Origin: Letharia columbiana
Lineage: Eukaryota; Ascomycota; Lecanoromycetes; Lecanorales; Parmeliaceae
Direction of reading: 5' to 3'
DNA: 64,000 nt
Assembly (NCBI RefSeq): GCF_014066305.1
Contig: NW_023501110.1
Coordinates: forward strand, 62,001 to 126,000
Shown here piece by piece: positions 54,225 to 64,000 of this stretch. Both the position numbers and the translations under genes were made by a program. The notes under the pieces were generated by a model. The model was not told where the DNA came from. It was given only the letters and a program-made list of their open reading frames with translations, and searched no databases. Position 1 is the first letter of the stretch; each line of letters starts with the position of its first letter.

Positions 54225-57200
54225 ATGGAGGACCAAGCAAATAGGCCCCACCGTAAGACGAAAGAGAAGAAGAAGCATACTGGAGACCGCAATCCAAAAG
54301 CATTTGGCTATGCAAATCCAGGTCGGCTTGCTAAGCAAGCTGTGCGCTCCCACGATATCAAAGAGAAACGCCTCCATGTCCCTCTCGTGGACCGCTTGCC
54401 GGAAGAAGCGCCTCCAATTATTGTTGCCGTCGTTGGTCCACCGGGGGTTGGAAAAACTACACTCATCAAGTCTCTGATCAAACGATACACAAAGCACAAC
54501 CTCAGCTCTCCAAGTGGTCCTCTCACCGTCGTTACATCCAAGCGTCGGCGTCTCACCTTCATAGAATGCCCCGCAGATTCTCTCGCCAGTATGATTGATG
54601 TCTCAAAGATAGCTGACATTGTTCTCCTCATGATAGACGGCAATTTTGGCTTCGAGATGGAGACGATGGAGTTTTTGAATGTGCTGGCTTCTAGTGGTAT
54701 GCCTGGCAATGTCTTCGGTATCCTGACCCACCTCGATCTTTTTCGAAAGCCAAGTACTCTGAAAGATGCGAAGAAGAGGTTGAAGCACAGGTTCTGGAGC
54801 GAACTATATCAAGGAGCAAAGCTGTTCTACTTGTCCGGGGTGATCAATGGGAGATATCCGGATCGAGAAGTGCACAACCTTTCCCGGTTTATCTCCGTGA
54901 TGAAGCAACCGAGACCGCTGATCTGGCGCAACTCGCATCCTTACTGCTTGGCTGATCGTATGCTGGATGTCACGCCCCCTACGACAATAGAGGAGAATCC
55001 CAAATGTGACCGGACCATTGCACTCTATGGCTATCTCAGAGGAACCAATTTCCCTGCTGATGGAGCTCGAGTCCATATTCCAGGGGTTGGAGACCTGAGC
55101 GTTTCGGCAATCGAAGCTCTACCGGACCCTTGTCCCACACCTTTCATGGACCAAGCGATTGCCAAAGCATCAGGAAAAGCAGGGCGCCGACGCTTGGGCG
55201 AAAAGCAAAAAGTCCTTTTCGCACCAATGTCAGATGTGGGAGGTGTATTGGTGGACAAAGACGCTGTGTATATTGATGTCAAGACCTCGAACTTCGATAA
55301 GGATGCCGCCAAGGGTGAAGAGAGAGGTTTGGGAGAGCAGATGGTGGTGGGATTACAAAGCGAGAGAAGACTTTTGGGGGAGGCAGAGGATGGTGTAAGG
55401 CTGTTCACTGGTGGGGATATGCTCAAGGATGATACGAACGGGGCAACCGAGAACGATGCCGGCAGGAAGGAAAGGAGAAAAGCCAGGATCGTTGAGCAAG
55501 AGCCTAGCGACAAAGATCTTGAGCCGGAGGACGAGGGTTTCGTCAGTGGAGAAGAGGAGGAGGAGGAGGAGGAGGAGGAGGAGGAGGAGGAAGAAGACGA
55601 CGCAGGCTCTATGGTAAAAGGGGACATATCTGCGGACAAGCTTGGCCGTGCATTCAAGCCCTCAAAAGATGGTTCGCCCAACGGTAGAGTCGATGGTGAT
55701 TTAGCTTTTGCTGAGAGTGATTCTGAGATCGGCTCTGTCTCTAGTGAGGAGGATCAAGAACTGGAAAGTGGACCTGACGAATCGGAGTTTGAAGATGACG
55801 ACGAAGAGGACGCTGCCTTGCGATGGAAGTCCAATCTAAAGGAGAATGCGCAAAAGCTACACAGCAAGCAGAGACAGTATCGAGTCTCGGACTTCGCTAA
55901 GATGTTATACGACAATTCACTATCACCAGCCGACGTTGTTTGCAAGTGGAGAGGAGAGAATGACAAATCCGTTCTGGGCAATGGCAATGCTTCGGAGTCA
56001 GAAGCGGAAGAGGACGATAATTTCTTCCGGAGGGCAAAGCGCGGTGATGGAGCGGAGGATCTTGAGGACCGGTCCATTCCGCAATACGACTATGATACTC
56101 TAGCCCAGAAATGGAGTGATCCGGACAACCTTGAAAATCTACGGCATCGTTTCGCTACGGCCAATCTTCTGAAAGAAAGGAATGGCGATGATGGAGGTGC
56201 TCTCGGAGGTTCCGCATATGAAGATGATGAGGGTGACGGTGACTTTCAAGACCTCGAAGCTGCGCCCAGCTCAAATACTGGTGATGTGCCAGAAAATGCG
56301 GAAACCTCGCTTGAAGCAGAGAGAGAGAAGAACGCTCGGCGAAAGGAGGAGCTCAAGCTTCGCTTCGAGGAAGAAGATCGAGAGGGTTTTGGGAAACAAG
56401 CAGAACGTGGAGATGGTGACGGGGATGCTGAGGGCGAGTTCGGAGAAGACGACTGGTATGATGCTCAAAAGGCTGATATACAAAAACAACTCACAATCAA
56501 TCGCGCTGAGTTCGAGTCTTTGGATGTAAATTCGAGAGTACGGGTGGAAGGACACAAAGCTGGCACGTATGCCAGAGTTGTATTGGAAAAGGTGCCCTGT
56601 GAGTTTGCGGCGACTTTCAATCCAAGATATCCAGTCATTATCGGAGGCCTAGCTCCCACAGAAGATCGGTTTGGCTTTGTTCAAGTGAGAATCAAGAGAC
56701 ATCGATGGCACAAGAAAATCCTGAAGACTAATGATCCTCTCATTTTTTCGATGGGTTGGCGAAGATTCCAGACACTGCCGGTCTATAGCATCTCCGACTC
56801 CCGCACCCGGAATCGCATGTTGAAGTACACTCCTGAGCATATGCACTGCTTCGGTACTTTCTTCGGACCTCTCATCGCTCCCAATTCAGGCTTCTGCTGT
56901 GTCCAATCCTTCTCCAACAAGAATCCCGCCTTCCGAATTGCAGCTACAGGGGTAGTGCTCAACGTTGATGAGAGTACGGAGATTGTGAAGAAGCTAAAGC
57001 TCACCGGCCATCCATACAAAATCTTCAAAAATACTGCATTTATACGAGATATGTTCTCGACATCCCTTGAGATCGCCAAGTTCGAAGGTGCCTCGATTCG
57101 TACAGTGAGCGGGATTAGAGGACAAATAAAGCGAGCTCTCGCCAAGCCAGAGGGTCACTTCCGAGCTACATTCGAAGATAAACTACTCATGAGCGATATC

Positions 57201-57785
57201 GTCTTCCTTCGTGCATGGTATCCAGTCAAACCGCATCGATTCTACAACCCAGTGACAAATCTTTTGGAGAATGTTGCAGAAGAAACAAGAGATGAGATGG
57301 ACGATACCGGCTGGAAAGGCATGCGCCTAACGGGCCAAGTCCGTGCCGATCAAAATCTTCCCACTCCCCAGCAAAAGAATAGCGCCTATCGGCCAATCGA
57401 GCGCCCAACTCGACACTTCAACCCTCTCCGCGTCCCTCGCGGACTCGCTGCTGAGCTCCCCTACAAATCCCAAATCGTACAAATGGCTCCTCAACGCAAA
57501 CAGACCTATCTACAAAAGCGAGCGGTAGTACTAGGAGGCGAAGAGAAGAGGGCGAGGGATCTGATGCAGAAAATCATGACGCTTAGAAAAGAGAAGGTGG
57601 AGAAGAGAAGGGCGAAGCAGGAGGAGAGGAAGGAACCGTATCGGAGGAAAGTAAGGGAGAATGAAGAGAAAAAGGCGGAGAGAGAGAAGAGGGAGAGGGA
57701 TGAATATTGGAGGAAGGAAGGAAAGAAAAGGCGGAACCAGGACGATGGAGGTGGGGGCAGAGGTGGGAAAAGAGTGAAGAGGTAG
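54225..57785 (+). CDS. BMS1: ribosome biogenesis GTPase BMS1
   Basis: 1186 aa, single exon, ATG at 54225. Domains in order: basic N-terminus ([20 protein letters not shown]), GTPase domain with P-loop [10 protein letters not shown] (71-80), [17 protein letters not shown] (G3 region lacking the usual DxxG), and [12 protein letters not shown] (T-H-L-D in place of NKxD, as in BMS1). The AARP2CN-type region follows ([35 protein letters not shown]). A long acidic middle includes a Glu run from a GAG repeat at ~55552-55600. The RIBIOP_C domain has [35 protein letters not shown] and [20 protein letters not shown]. The C-terminal helix is very basic. BMS1 acts in the nucleolar SSU processome with Rcl1 in 18S rRNA maturation. 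Length fits the family (~1180 aa). Confidence 0.97.
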   Translation: MEDQANRPHRKTKEKKKHTGDRNPKAFGYANPGRLAKQAVRSHDIKEKRLHVPLVDRLPEEAPPIIVAVVGPPGVGKTTLIKSLIKRYTKHNLSSPSGPLTVVTSKRRRLTFIECPADSLASMIDVSKIADIVLLMIDGNFGFEMETMEFLNVLASSGMPGNVFGILTHLDLFRKPSTLKDAKKRLKHRFWSELYQGAKLFYLSGVINGRYPDREVHNLSRFISVMKQPRPLIWRNSHPYCLADRMLDVTPPTTIEENPKCDRTIALYGYLRGTNFPADGARVHIPGVGDLSVSAIEALPDPCPTPFMDQAIAKASGKAGRRRLGEKQKVLFAPMSDVGGVLVDKDAVYIDVKTSNFDKDAAKGEERGLGEQMVVGLQSERRLLGEAEDGVRLFTGGDMLKDDTNGATENDAGRKERRKARIVEQEPSDKDLEPEDEGFVSGEEEEEEEEEEEEEEEDDAGSMVKGDISADKLGRAFKPSKDGSPNGRVDGDLAFAESDSEIGSVSSEEDQELESGPDESEFEDDDEEDAALRWKSNLKENAQKLHSKQRQYRVSDFAKMLYDNSLSPADVVCKWRGENDKSVLGNGNASESEAEEDDNFFRRAKRGDGAEDLEDRSIPQYDYDTLAQKWSDPDNLENLRHRFATANLLKERNGDDGGALGGSAYEDDEGDGDFQDLEAAPSSNTGDVPENAETSLEAEREKNARRKEELKLRFEEEDREGFGKQAERGDGDGDAEGEFGEDDWYDAQKADIQKQLTINRAEFESLDVNSRVRVEGHKAGTYARVVLEKVPCEFAATFNPRYPVIIGGLAPTEDRFGFVQVRIKRHRWHKKILKTNDPLIFSMGWRRFQTLPVYSISDSRTRNRMLKYTPEHMHCFGTFFGPLIAPNSGFCCVQSFSNKNPAFRIAATGVVLNVDESTEIVKKLKLTGHPYKIFKNTAFIRDMFSTSLEIAKFEGASIRTVSGIRGQIKRALAKPEGHFRATFEDKLLMSDIVFLRAWYPVKPHRFYNPVTNLLENVAEETRDEMDDTGWKGMRLTGQVRADQNLPTPQQKNSAYRPIERPTRHFNPLRVPRGLAAELPYKSQIVQMAPQRKQTYLQKRAVVLGGEEKRARDLMQKIMTLRKEKVEKRRAKQEERKEPYRRKVRENEEKKAEREKRERDEYWRKEGKKRRNQDDGGGGRGGKRVKR
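55551..55600. repeat. GAG/GGA trinucleotide repeat encoding poly-Glu
   Basis: About 15 GAG units inside BMS1, coding for Glu within the acidic linker. It is in frame, so length changes would be tolerated. Confidence 0.85.
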
Positions 57786-58337
57786 TCGGTGTCGTCTACG
57801 TGCAAAGGTCCGATATGTCCTCGTACCAAGGTCTGGAGCCTGGGCAAGTTCAGCGCCTCTTGTCCAGTATTTGGCTAAGAATATGGACTTGACCAAGTTC
57901 ACCTATGTCGTATGCGAAAGCGAAGTTCTGCAGATGATCCCATCCTGGCCGCGAGAAGGTCGTAAGATGTTTGATAGGCATTGGAATTGGAGACCCTCCC
58001 TAGGTCTTTCAACAAATCTCAATCTCAGGGTGTGGGCGACCATGGGCTTGACCTGTGCTTAGGCGTTGGCTGCGGCATGAACTGAAAGAGGAGCGGATCG
58101 TCAGGCAAACACGCCGTGATACCTTGAGGACTGGCCTGAGGGCTTTATCGTAGCAGATGGGCAACCCTGTCGCTCACTGACAGAGCACGACAAACACAAA
58201 TTCGACTCCTCTCTATTGTGTTTGTCAGGCAGTCTCTAATGTACGTCCTGTGTCTACTCTGATTTCTTCTTCATTCGCAACAACGGGAGTCGTCGCCTAG
58301 CAATTACCAAACATCTAAGAGCCACATTCTGTAACGT
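57786..58337. other. intergenic, no supported gene
   Basis: 552 bp between convergent 3' ends. Nothing else seen. Confidence 0.5.
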
Positions 58338-58857
58338 TCATTCAAAGCTATCGCTACCATTGACGGCATACTTTCTTAGCAGATTTGCCTCGTATCCGAT
58401 GCGATGCTTTTCTGCCTCGATTTCAGCTGGATCCAACTTCATCCTCTCATCGAGCTCAACCAGGTGTTTCCATTTCTCCTCCAATCGTCTGGATGACCCA
58501 GTACTATACCTCGCAGTGTGCTCTTTTCCAGGTCTGGCGAACCTCGGGTCCAGAATGGCATTTCTCCACAAGTCCTGCACGCCCATGATTCTCATCACGT
58601 CATCCCATTCGGAAACTGTATCGTCCTCAGAGCCGTCTGGAAGGTTCCAGACGTGTCTCTTCGCCCATTCGATGGATTCTATGTTGACCTACTCTGCAAA
58701 TTCGTACTCGCGGGCAAACGCACCAAAGGCTTCTAATGCGGCATTCTGGTGAAGGACGAGGTACTGAAGTGTTTCTAGGCTTTCGATCGTCTCGGGTACG
58801 CACTCTCTTATGTTAATGGTTCGGAGGCTATGTGCACAATGGTATCCACCCGTTGTC
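58338..58857 (-). pseudogene. hypothetical gene fragment with one in-frame stop
   Basis: A continuous minus-strand frame from about 58856 to the stop at 58338 reads as protein: CAHSLRTINIRECVPETIES, ALEAFGAFAREYEFAE, then a TAG at ~58696, then VNIESIEWAKRHVWNLPDG, WDDVMRIMGVQDLWRNAILD and EEKWKHLVELDERMKLDPAE. Coding character continues across the stop with no plausible intron that removes it: the donor-like GTAGGT at the stop finds no acceptor in frame. The start is not visible; a TGTAG acceptor-like site precedes it. Either a recent pseudogene, a polymorphic or readthrough stop, or an assembly error. I do not recognise the family. Confidence 0.55.
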
Positions 58858-59090
58858 TACATCTACGTGGGCCGCAGGGAACTTGAGGCGGGCATAAACG
58901 GGAGGTAGACTAAGAAGCGTCGTGACTGATGCCATTTGAGGACACATTGGGATTCGATGTATGGTTGACTCGAGGCCTTAGACCTCATTGGGCAGGTTTG
59001 GCTAGCAGTGGCAAACATTATTGCAGTCTTAGGACCCATGACGTCCAGTCAAGCACACGGACGCGTCTAATGCTGTGTTTGAGCTTCTTC

Positions 59091-59931
59091 TCACCCTGAC
59101 ACGGTTTTCAAGCACATGCCAATCGACCTCACACCAGCCACGATAGACCCAATCGGAAGTCCATAGAGCACATATGCCTCCGATGCAGTCAGCGCAGTGT
59201 AGGAATACCCTGGACAGCACTTGCCAGATGCACCGCTTGCGAATACCCACCCTGCCGCTTGACCAGCTCGGCATGGAATACCATTGTTGAGCCTGTTTGG
59301 GGCAACACCAGTCGAAGTATCAAATGTCCTAACGACACTCGCATAATAATTCCTCAACAACTGTGCATTCTCCGCCGCCCAATCCACATCCCTTGACGTG
59401 GAATCCGCACTCGACCAAGTGTCGGAACTTGACCACGAGACACTGCTATCGTCCGACTCTGAATCTGACTCGGTCGATGCCTCCTCCTGGCACCAGCAGG
59501 CATTCTCGCAATCTTCCCGATACGCCTCATACAAGGCTTGCTCGAATAACACGTAGCCCCAGTTGAAACACAGCATCTCGGCGCCTTGGCAGTGGCAGCC
59601 TGCGCGGTCACAAAGGTCAGTCAAGCGGAAGAGCTGTTGCTGCTCGCCCCAGGCGTCGGAGAAGGAGAGGATTGTGCTGCCGTCGGGGTTGGTGCCTGAG
59701 GGGTGCATGTTGAGGGAGGGAGGGTAGGGGCCTGGTGGGAGTTCTGGGAGGCAACTCAGTTCCTGGAGCCCTTGTCAGAGAGTGCAGTGGAGGTGGATCA
59801 CGAAACGGTACGTAGGTGCTGCGTTTGAAGAGGTGCTGGGTTGACGAGTGTGATGCAGACTGGAGGGGAGATGCTAAGATTATTATGGTCTGCAGTAGGA
59901 AGATCATGATGAACGTGAAGCACGACGCCAT
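59091..59931 (-). CDS. secreted hypothetical protein with Cys-rich core
   Basis: Exons 59931-59812 and 59762-59091, intron 59811-59763 (GTACCG...CAG, 49 nt), 263 aa. Exon 1 holds a signal peptide (MASCFTFIMIFLLQTIIILA) and a possible Kex2-type KR site near residue 36. The join gives KRSTYELSCLPELPPGPYPP. A motif GTNPDGSTILSFSDAWGEQ is followed by a Cys-rich part (DLCDRAGCHCQGAEMLC, REDCENACWCQEEAS), an acidic Ser-rich linker and a C-terminal domain (NGIPCRAGQAAGWVFASG, GKCCPGYSYTALTASEAYVL) with more Cys. Likely a secreted disulphide-bonded protein. It could be an effector-like or wall-associated protein; no named domain recognised. Confidence 0.75.
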
Positions 59932-61535
59932 AGTGGAAGTTTAGCTCTGGAGCAGGTCTTCTTGACTGCAGATGTGCTAAGTCGATATCATCGTTGAAGG
60001 TGATTGAAAATGCCTTTATTGAGGCGAAATATTCTTGCGCCTTTATTCTCACTCAATCATGCTCCATGTCGCATATCGAAGCTTATCTCTCCTTGCGCTA
60101 TGATCTAAGCCTGTAAATTCGTGAATCGGAGAAAAGAAGGACGCTGCAAATCGGTTGCACTGTCGCTATAACAGCTCAATCGCTAGACGTCACTGCCGAT
60201 ATGCGCGCCGCTCGCTCACCCCTAACTGGGTCTTGAGTAACCGCCGTCCTACGATTGTGCGGCCGGGACGGGATCGAAAGTGAAGCGTCCGTTTGCAGGT
60301 GAGCTGCTGCTTGATTCCCACTTCTAGCAGAGATCACAAAGTTTCTCTTTCACATCCAGGCGAGCAGCTCGTTAGTGAGGCGGGCCGGCTTCGACCTGAA
60401 GATTGTGATCGTCAAGATACAGCCGGCTTTTAATGCGTTGGATTACCAGGTGAGTAGAGTCTTGACCATTGGAACTAATGAAAATAGATCTACAGGTCAG
60501 ATCACAAAAGTTGCAAGGTCTTTGTTTCTATCTGCGTTCTTTGATTCTGTATATATGCTCGTGGACTATGTGCCAATAAGTTGTTACTAGGATTAACCGC
60601 TGGCGACAAGCAAGAGACGTGGTTGAAACAGTCAATGGGAGTATTCTCACACCGACCATAAATCGCTGTCCTATCGGGGTGAATCCCTCCTTTTGCTGGC
60701 ATACAACTAAATAAATCAAAAATAAATCAAAACCACTTGGGAGTTTGCGGAGGATGGGACTGTCGCTTGAGGAGAACAAGCCGGTAACCGGGTGATGAAA
60801 TGTTGGGAGTTGGTGGCCGGTTGGGCCGGTCGGAGCTGGGCTGATGTGAGGGCTGGTCGGTGTGCTTGAAGTGAATGCTTAACCTGTGAGCTCCTCTAGA
60901 AGTGATGCACGAGCTTTGGCCAGTTGGGCCGGTCGGAGCTGGGCTGATGTGAGGGCTGGTCGGTGTGCTTGAAGTGAATGCTTAACCTGTGAGCTCTTCT
61001 AGAAGTGATGCACGAGCTTTGGCCAGTTGGGCCGGTCGGAGCTGGGCTGATGTGAGGGCTGGTCGGTGTGCTTGAAGTGAATGCTTAACCTGTGAGCTCT
61101 TCTAGAAGTGATGCACGAGCTCAGTACGTGACAGTCTTACAAGTATTCACGAAGTTCGCCGATTCACTCCCTAATCTTGCGATACAACGGTATCCGGACA
61201 TATCTTCCAACGTTGACGTCTAAGATACTTTCCCAGCATTCAACTTTCCATCTCTCGGCGATACTATCCTCTTCTATGGAAGTCCTTTACTGATACTTGC
61301 CTACTAAATAACACCAGTATTATCAGCCAGGGAGCTTTTACATGCACACCAGCTATATCCATTGCAGTCAACCCCTAAATTTTCCTAGAGCTCACGGTGC
61401 GACGCCGGCATATTCGTTATCCTATTCTACCTGCGACACTGAATCTTATTCCGGTTCTACATATCCTCAAAGACCCGCCCGTAGCTATTCTGCGACAATA
61501 CCACACTCAAACATACGGAACGCACCACCGACAAT
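59932..61535. other. intergenic with a 103-bp tandem repeat and a possible leader ORF
   Basis: About 1.6 kb between two divergent genes. Besides the tandem repeat (60815-61121) there is an 81-codon ORF (61342-61587) that overlaps the start of the coiled-coil gene in another frame; it may be an upstream ORF or part of a spliced 5' exon. Nothing else supported. Confidence 0.5.
60815..61121. repeat. 103-bp tandem repeat, three copies
   Basis: The anchor TTGGGCCGGTCGGAGCTGGG recurs at 60821, 60924 and 61027. Copies are nearly identical (GGCCGG vs GGCCAG; CTCCTCTAG vs CTCTTCTAG). Copies 2 and 3 agree with each other best, consistent with recent duplication. Confidence 0.92.
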
Positions 61536-62738
61536 ATGTCGAGTGTCCAAGCTCTGGCTAATATCGATACTAGCCTACTCGCGTTAGAAAATACTACTCA
61601 AATCCTCCAAGGACAGACTAAGCGGTTTGGAGAACAGCAAAGACTGAAGGCCAAGCAGGGAGATGAGAAAGTTGTTGACCAGGAAGATACCGCCGGCGAT
61701 CTCGAAGCTCAGGCCTCTGCCGACACTGGCGAGCTCCGCAAGGAAGTATCCAAAGGGCAGAGAGCTGAGGCAGATGGCTTTACGATACAAAGCCTTCGAG
61801 AGCGTATCATACACTTAGAAGAAGAAGAGAAGACCAGGCTGGAAGCAGAGAAAGATATTGTGTGCGAATGGATCCAACTATGGTCCATCGAGCATGAAAT
61901 GAGGCTATCATTGGAATCAACCGCCAACGTCGACGCCGCCAATCTGATCAGGAGCCAAAACGGGCAACTGAAGGACGCAAAAGCGAATATTCGCGCGCTT
62001 GAATGTGAGCTTCAGGCGTACAAAGATCGACATGGGTCTCTGGGGCGCCCATTATTTCGCGGACCATCTTGGGGGCCAAGCAGTTGGCTGCAACATACAC
62101 CGCCGTCAACACCCTCAAGCTTGCATTTACACCAGCATCAGTTTCGACACATACGGCCCAAAGTCCGTCTACCTACCATTGGAGCAGGCCAGGGCACCAG
62201 CTTCGTCACTACTCCTGGCCAGTCACAAGAGGTCAATGGGTCACCAGCTCCCACTCCTCGCTTAGGTGGTGGGCCCTCTCAACCCAGCTCGAGCTTTGTA
62301 CCTACTCTTAGCCACCCTCGAGTGGTCAACGAGGCTCCGGCTTCCGCCGATCGCCTGGGCCAAAAGGTTCTCAACCCCCACTCGAGCATTGTTCCTAGTC
62401 CTAGCCAATCTCCAGTGGTCGACAAGACAGCGATGTCAACTGCTCCGTCGGGTCATGGGGTCTTCGAGCCCAACCTTCCGCGCAATCCAGTCAGTCAGCG
62501 TCTTCGCATGCAAGATCAGTCTCAGCGACGTGCTACAGTCCTCCCACATTTGAGGCATCTACAAATGGCACCGCAGCCAGCTGGTACTACTCACATACAA
62601 CCTGAATTGCCAAGGCCACAGCCAGACACGCCTTCAAGATCAAGAGACGCGCAGGATACAGAGTCCTGGGTCCAGACACAGGTGAACCATACTTTCTACA
62701 ACTGGATTGATGGGATGTGGCAGGCAGAGGACTCCTGA
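61536..62738 (+). CDS. coiled-coil hypothetical protein
   Basis: 400 aa, single exon, ATG at 61536 (MSSVQALANIDTSLLALENT). Residues ~25-170 form a long coiled coil rich in Glu, Lys and Gln (SLRERIIHLEEEEKTRLEAE, NLIRSQNGQLKDAKANIRAL). Residues ~170-380 are Pro/Ser/Gln-rich and disordered, with a loosely repeated SxVPSxSxxxVV unit (for example FVPTLSHPRVVNEAP and IVPSPSQSPVVDKTA). The C-terminal end has an ordered patch (WVQTQVNHTFYNWIDGMWQA). No domain recognised. A preceding 81-codon ORF overlaps the start, so the true 5' end could differ. No signal peptide or membrane helix. Confidence 0.7.
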   Translation: MSSVQALANIDTSLLALENTTQILQGQTKRFGEQQRLKAKQGDEKVVDQEDTAGDLEAQASADTGELRKEVSKGQRAEADGFTIQSLRERIIHLEEEEKTRLEAEKDIVCEWIQLWSIEHEMRLSLESTANVDAANLIRSQNGQLKDAKANIRALECELQAYKDRHGSLGRPLFRGPSWGPSSWLQHTPPSTPSSLHLHQHQFRHIRPKVRLPTIGAGQGTSFVTTPGQSQEVNGSPAPTPRLGGGPSQPSSSFVPTLSHPRVVNEAPASADRLGQKVLNPHSSIVPSPSQSPVVDKTAMSTAPSGHGVFEPNLPRNPVSQRLRMQDQSQRRATVLPHLRHLQMAPQPAGTTHIQPELPRPQPDTPSRSRDAQDTESWVQTQVNHTFYNWIDGMWQAEDS

Positions 62739-63622
62739 GGGCATGGCAGAGGTGGGCATGAGTGGCTTGGGATATGACATGGAATGCTTGGATGTCAAGA
62801 GGGTGTGCGGTTCGTGAATGTGGACCAGGGAAGGATACATTAATGGAAATGGTTTACACGGCTTAACGATGCGTTTTCTGGATGTGCCATCAGCGTGGTA
62901 AAATAAGGATCGTGCACTTCGGCGGCATCGTACTCTTGACATTTCGAATCCTTTAGATCCACGACATCCCAAAATTTCCTTCGATCCGGCTCTATCTCTT
63001 GTTTTTCGAAAAACGAGGAGACCTGAAGATTTATTCATCTATCAATTATCGACCAACAGACGTCCATTTCGATGAATATTCTGTAGAGACACTAGAGCCG
63101 CCAAGAAGCTAGTTGAACCTTGCTCGTTTCCAACTTCAGTCTTTCCTTTGTATGACAGTAGTGGTCCTGTAACAACCTGTATAGCCTCTGCGTCTGCCCT
63201 TTCCCAGAAGTGGCAAGTATACGGGAGTATTGATACCAAAGTCTGAGCCTTTTTCACGGTCAAACAAGGCAACCCTGGACCCACTACCCATGCCACCCAC
63301 GCAGTAGCAAATTGAATAGGAATGTGAAACATGACGATGATGAGACCAAATCAGTACGGCATCTTGGTTGAATTATTGCATTGGTGATTTTGATTCTGAT
63401 CCTAGTACAAGGACTTCCACCAACGCCATGATCCTCGAACGAAGACTTGATCACTCTGTGAATGAACATGAAAAGGCCCTGACACTCCAACCTCTAGCCA
63501 TCGGAGACTTCATCATCCGAGTATACTGTGCCACTTTGAAGCTCTACCCTTCATTCTTTCGACATCGGAGATTTAATCATCCGAGTACCTCCGTGCTGCG
63601 TTCGTCCCTACCGCTGGACCCT
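62739..63622. other. intergenic with possible small minus-strand ORF
   Basis: 884 bp between convergent 3' ends. A 96-codon minus ORF (63332-63042, ATG at 63332) starts with a hydrophobic stretch (FATAWVAWVVGPGLPCL) and could be a small secreted protein, but nothing else backs it. A 25-bp imperfect direct repeat lies at 63499-63523 and 63563-63587. Confidence 0.35.
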
Positions 63623-64000
63623 TTAGTGGCCACTTCCTTGGCTCGACTGTCCATTATCCCAAGTCATTCCCCCTCTTCCCCCTCCTCCTCCACCACCTCT
63701 GCCACCTATCCAACCGAAACGTGCACCATCATTCCAGCCACCACCGCCACCACGTCGTCTTTTCCAGCCATTGCCACGGCCAGGACCGCGGAATGGGCGA
63801 TCACCCAGCCGGGACGGGGCTTCTTCCAAAGGAACGTAGTCCGGATGCGATGGAGTCCGGATGCTTCCATCAGCTCTCCTGTTTGCCCGCGGGATTCGTG
63901 GTTTCCCGTTCTTCCCCATTTTTGGGCCAGGAGATTCGTTGTCAAGTGCAGGAGTATCATCATCCTGCTCTATCGCGCCTGTCTTCTCATCATCGTCTAA
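63623..64000 (-). CDS. Gly/Arg-rich protein, 3' end (5' part beyond window)
   Basis: Only the last ~125 codons are in the window; the frame is open to the right edge and stops at 63623. It reads from an acidic piece (LDDDEKTGAIEQDDD) into KMGKNGKPRIPRANRRADGS, then IRTPSHPDYVPLEEAP, and ends in RGG/Gly-rich sequence ([32 protein letters not shown]). The RRADGSIR plus YVPLEE pattern recalls the Mago-binding N-terminus of PYM-type proteins, though the surrounding architecture differs, so this is weak. Gly-rich RGG tails usually bind RNA. The plus-strand ORF over the same bases (63368-64000) is its shadow. Confidence 0.6.
   Translation of the reverse strand, partial: LDDDEKTGAIEQDDDTPALDNESPGPKMGKNGKPRIPRANRRADGSIRTPSHPDYVPLEEAPSRLGDRPFRGPGRGNGWKRRRGGGGGWNDGARFGWIGGRGGGGGGGRGGMTWDNGQSSQGSGH

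Noticed and set aside
55031..55681. 216-codon minus ORF in BMS1
   Set aside because: Poly-Ser antisense of the GAG repeat in BMS1.
63368..64000. 210-codon plus ORF at the right edge
   Set aside because: Ser/Thr/Pro shadow of the Gly/Arg-rich minus-strand gene.

Overview
The window comes from a filamentous ascomycete (Pezizomycotina). The evidence is dense genes on both strands, introns of about 47-60 nt with GTRNGY-type donors and CAG/TAG acceptors, and the gene families present: a SesA/NB-ARC/TPR NLR-like protein, a P450 with several N-terminal helices, a fungal UbiA protein, DUF1275 and a large Ser/Thr-rich repeat glycoprotein. A Dothideomycete is my guess, not something the sequence proves. 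Exon coordinates were worked out by hand from splice signals and frame continuity; every joined model below closes in frame.

1-11,930: a KH-domain protein cut by the left edge, a CCCH zinc-finger protein, a HAD pyrimidine 5'-nucleotidase, a Ser/Pro-rich hypothetical, and a hypothetical whose frame breaks once. 12,000-15,200 is a gene graveyard: a clear D-amino-acid oxidase pseudogene followed by what looks like a second frame-broken gene. 16,190-30,970: an NLR-like protein, a three-exon conserved hypothetical, an Arg/Ser-rich protein, an LSH/IRC5-type SNF2 ATPase, a basic nuclear-looking protein and a dual-specificity-type phosphatase. 31,742-38,102: a UbiA-type membrane protein divergent from a five-exon cytochrome P450, then a DUF1275 membrane protein, possibly a small specialised-metabolism group.

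38,300-42,100 is repeat-rich: a 255-bp TA-flanked MITE, then a 1.4-kb AT-rich island with a ~160-bp higher-order satellite and GC-rich GGTAACCGTCC hairpins around it. 42,144-52,940: a charged low-complexity protein, a three-exon surface glycoprotein (1271 aa), a mitochondrial PDK/BCKDK-family kinase, an 812-bp element with ~167-bp terminal inverted repeats, a 74-bp tandem repeat and an acidic three-exon gene. 53,477-64,000: a tiny four-exon I9 (proteinase B inhibitor-like) gene divergent from BMS1, a gene with one in-frame stop, a secreted Cys-containing protein, a 103-bp tandem repeat, a coiled-coil protein and the 3' end of a Gly-rich gene cut by the right edge.

I found no tRNA, rRNA, CRISPR or bacterial-type operon. 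Most neighbours are functionally unrelated housekeeping or accessory genes. The only plausible functional grouping is UbiA/P450(/DUF1275).
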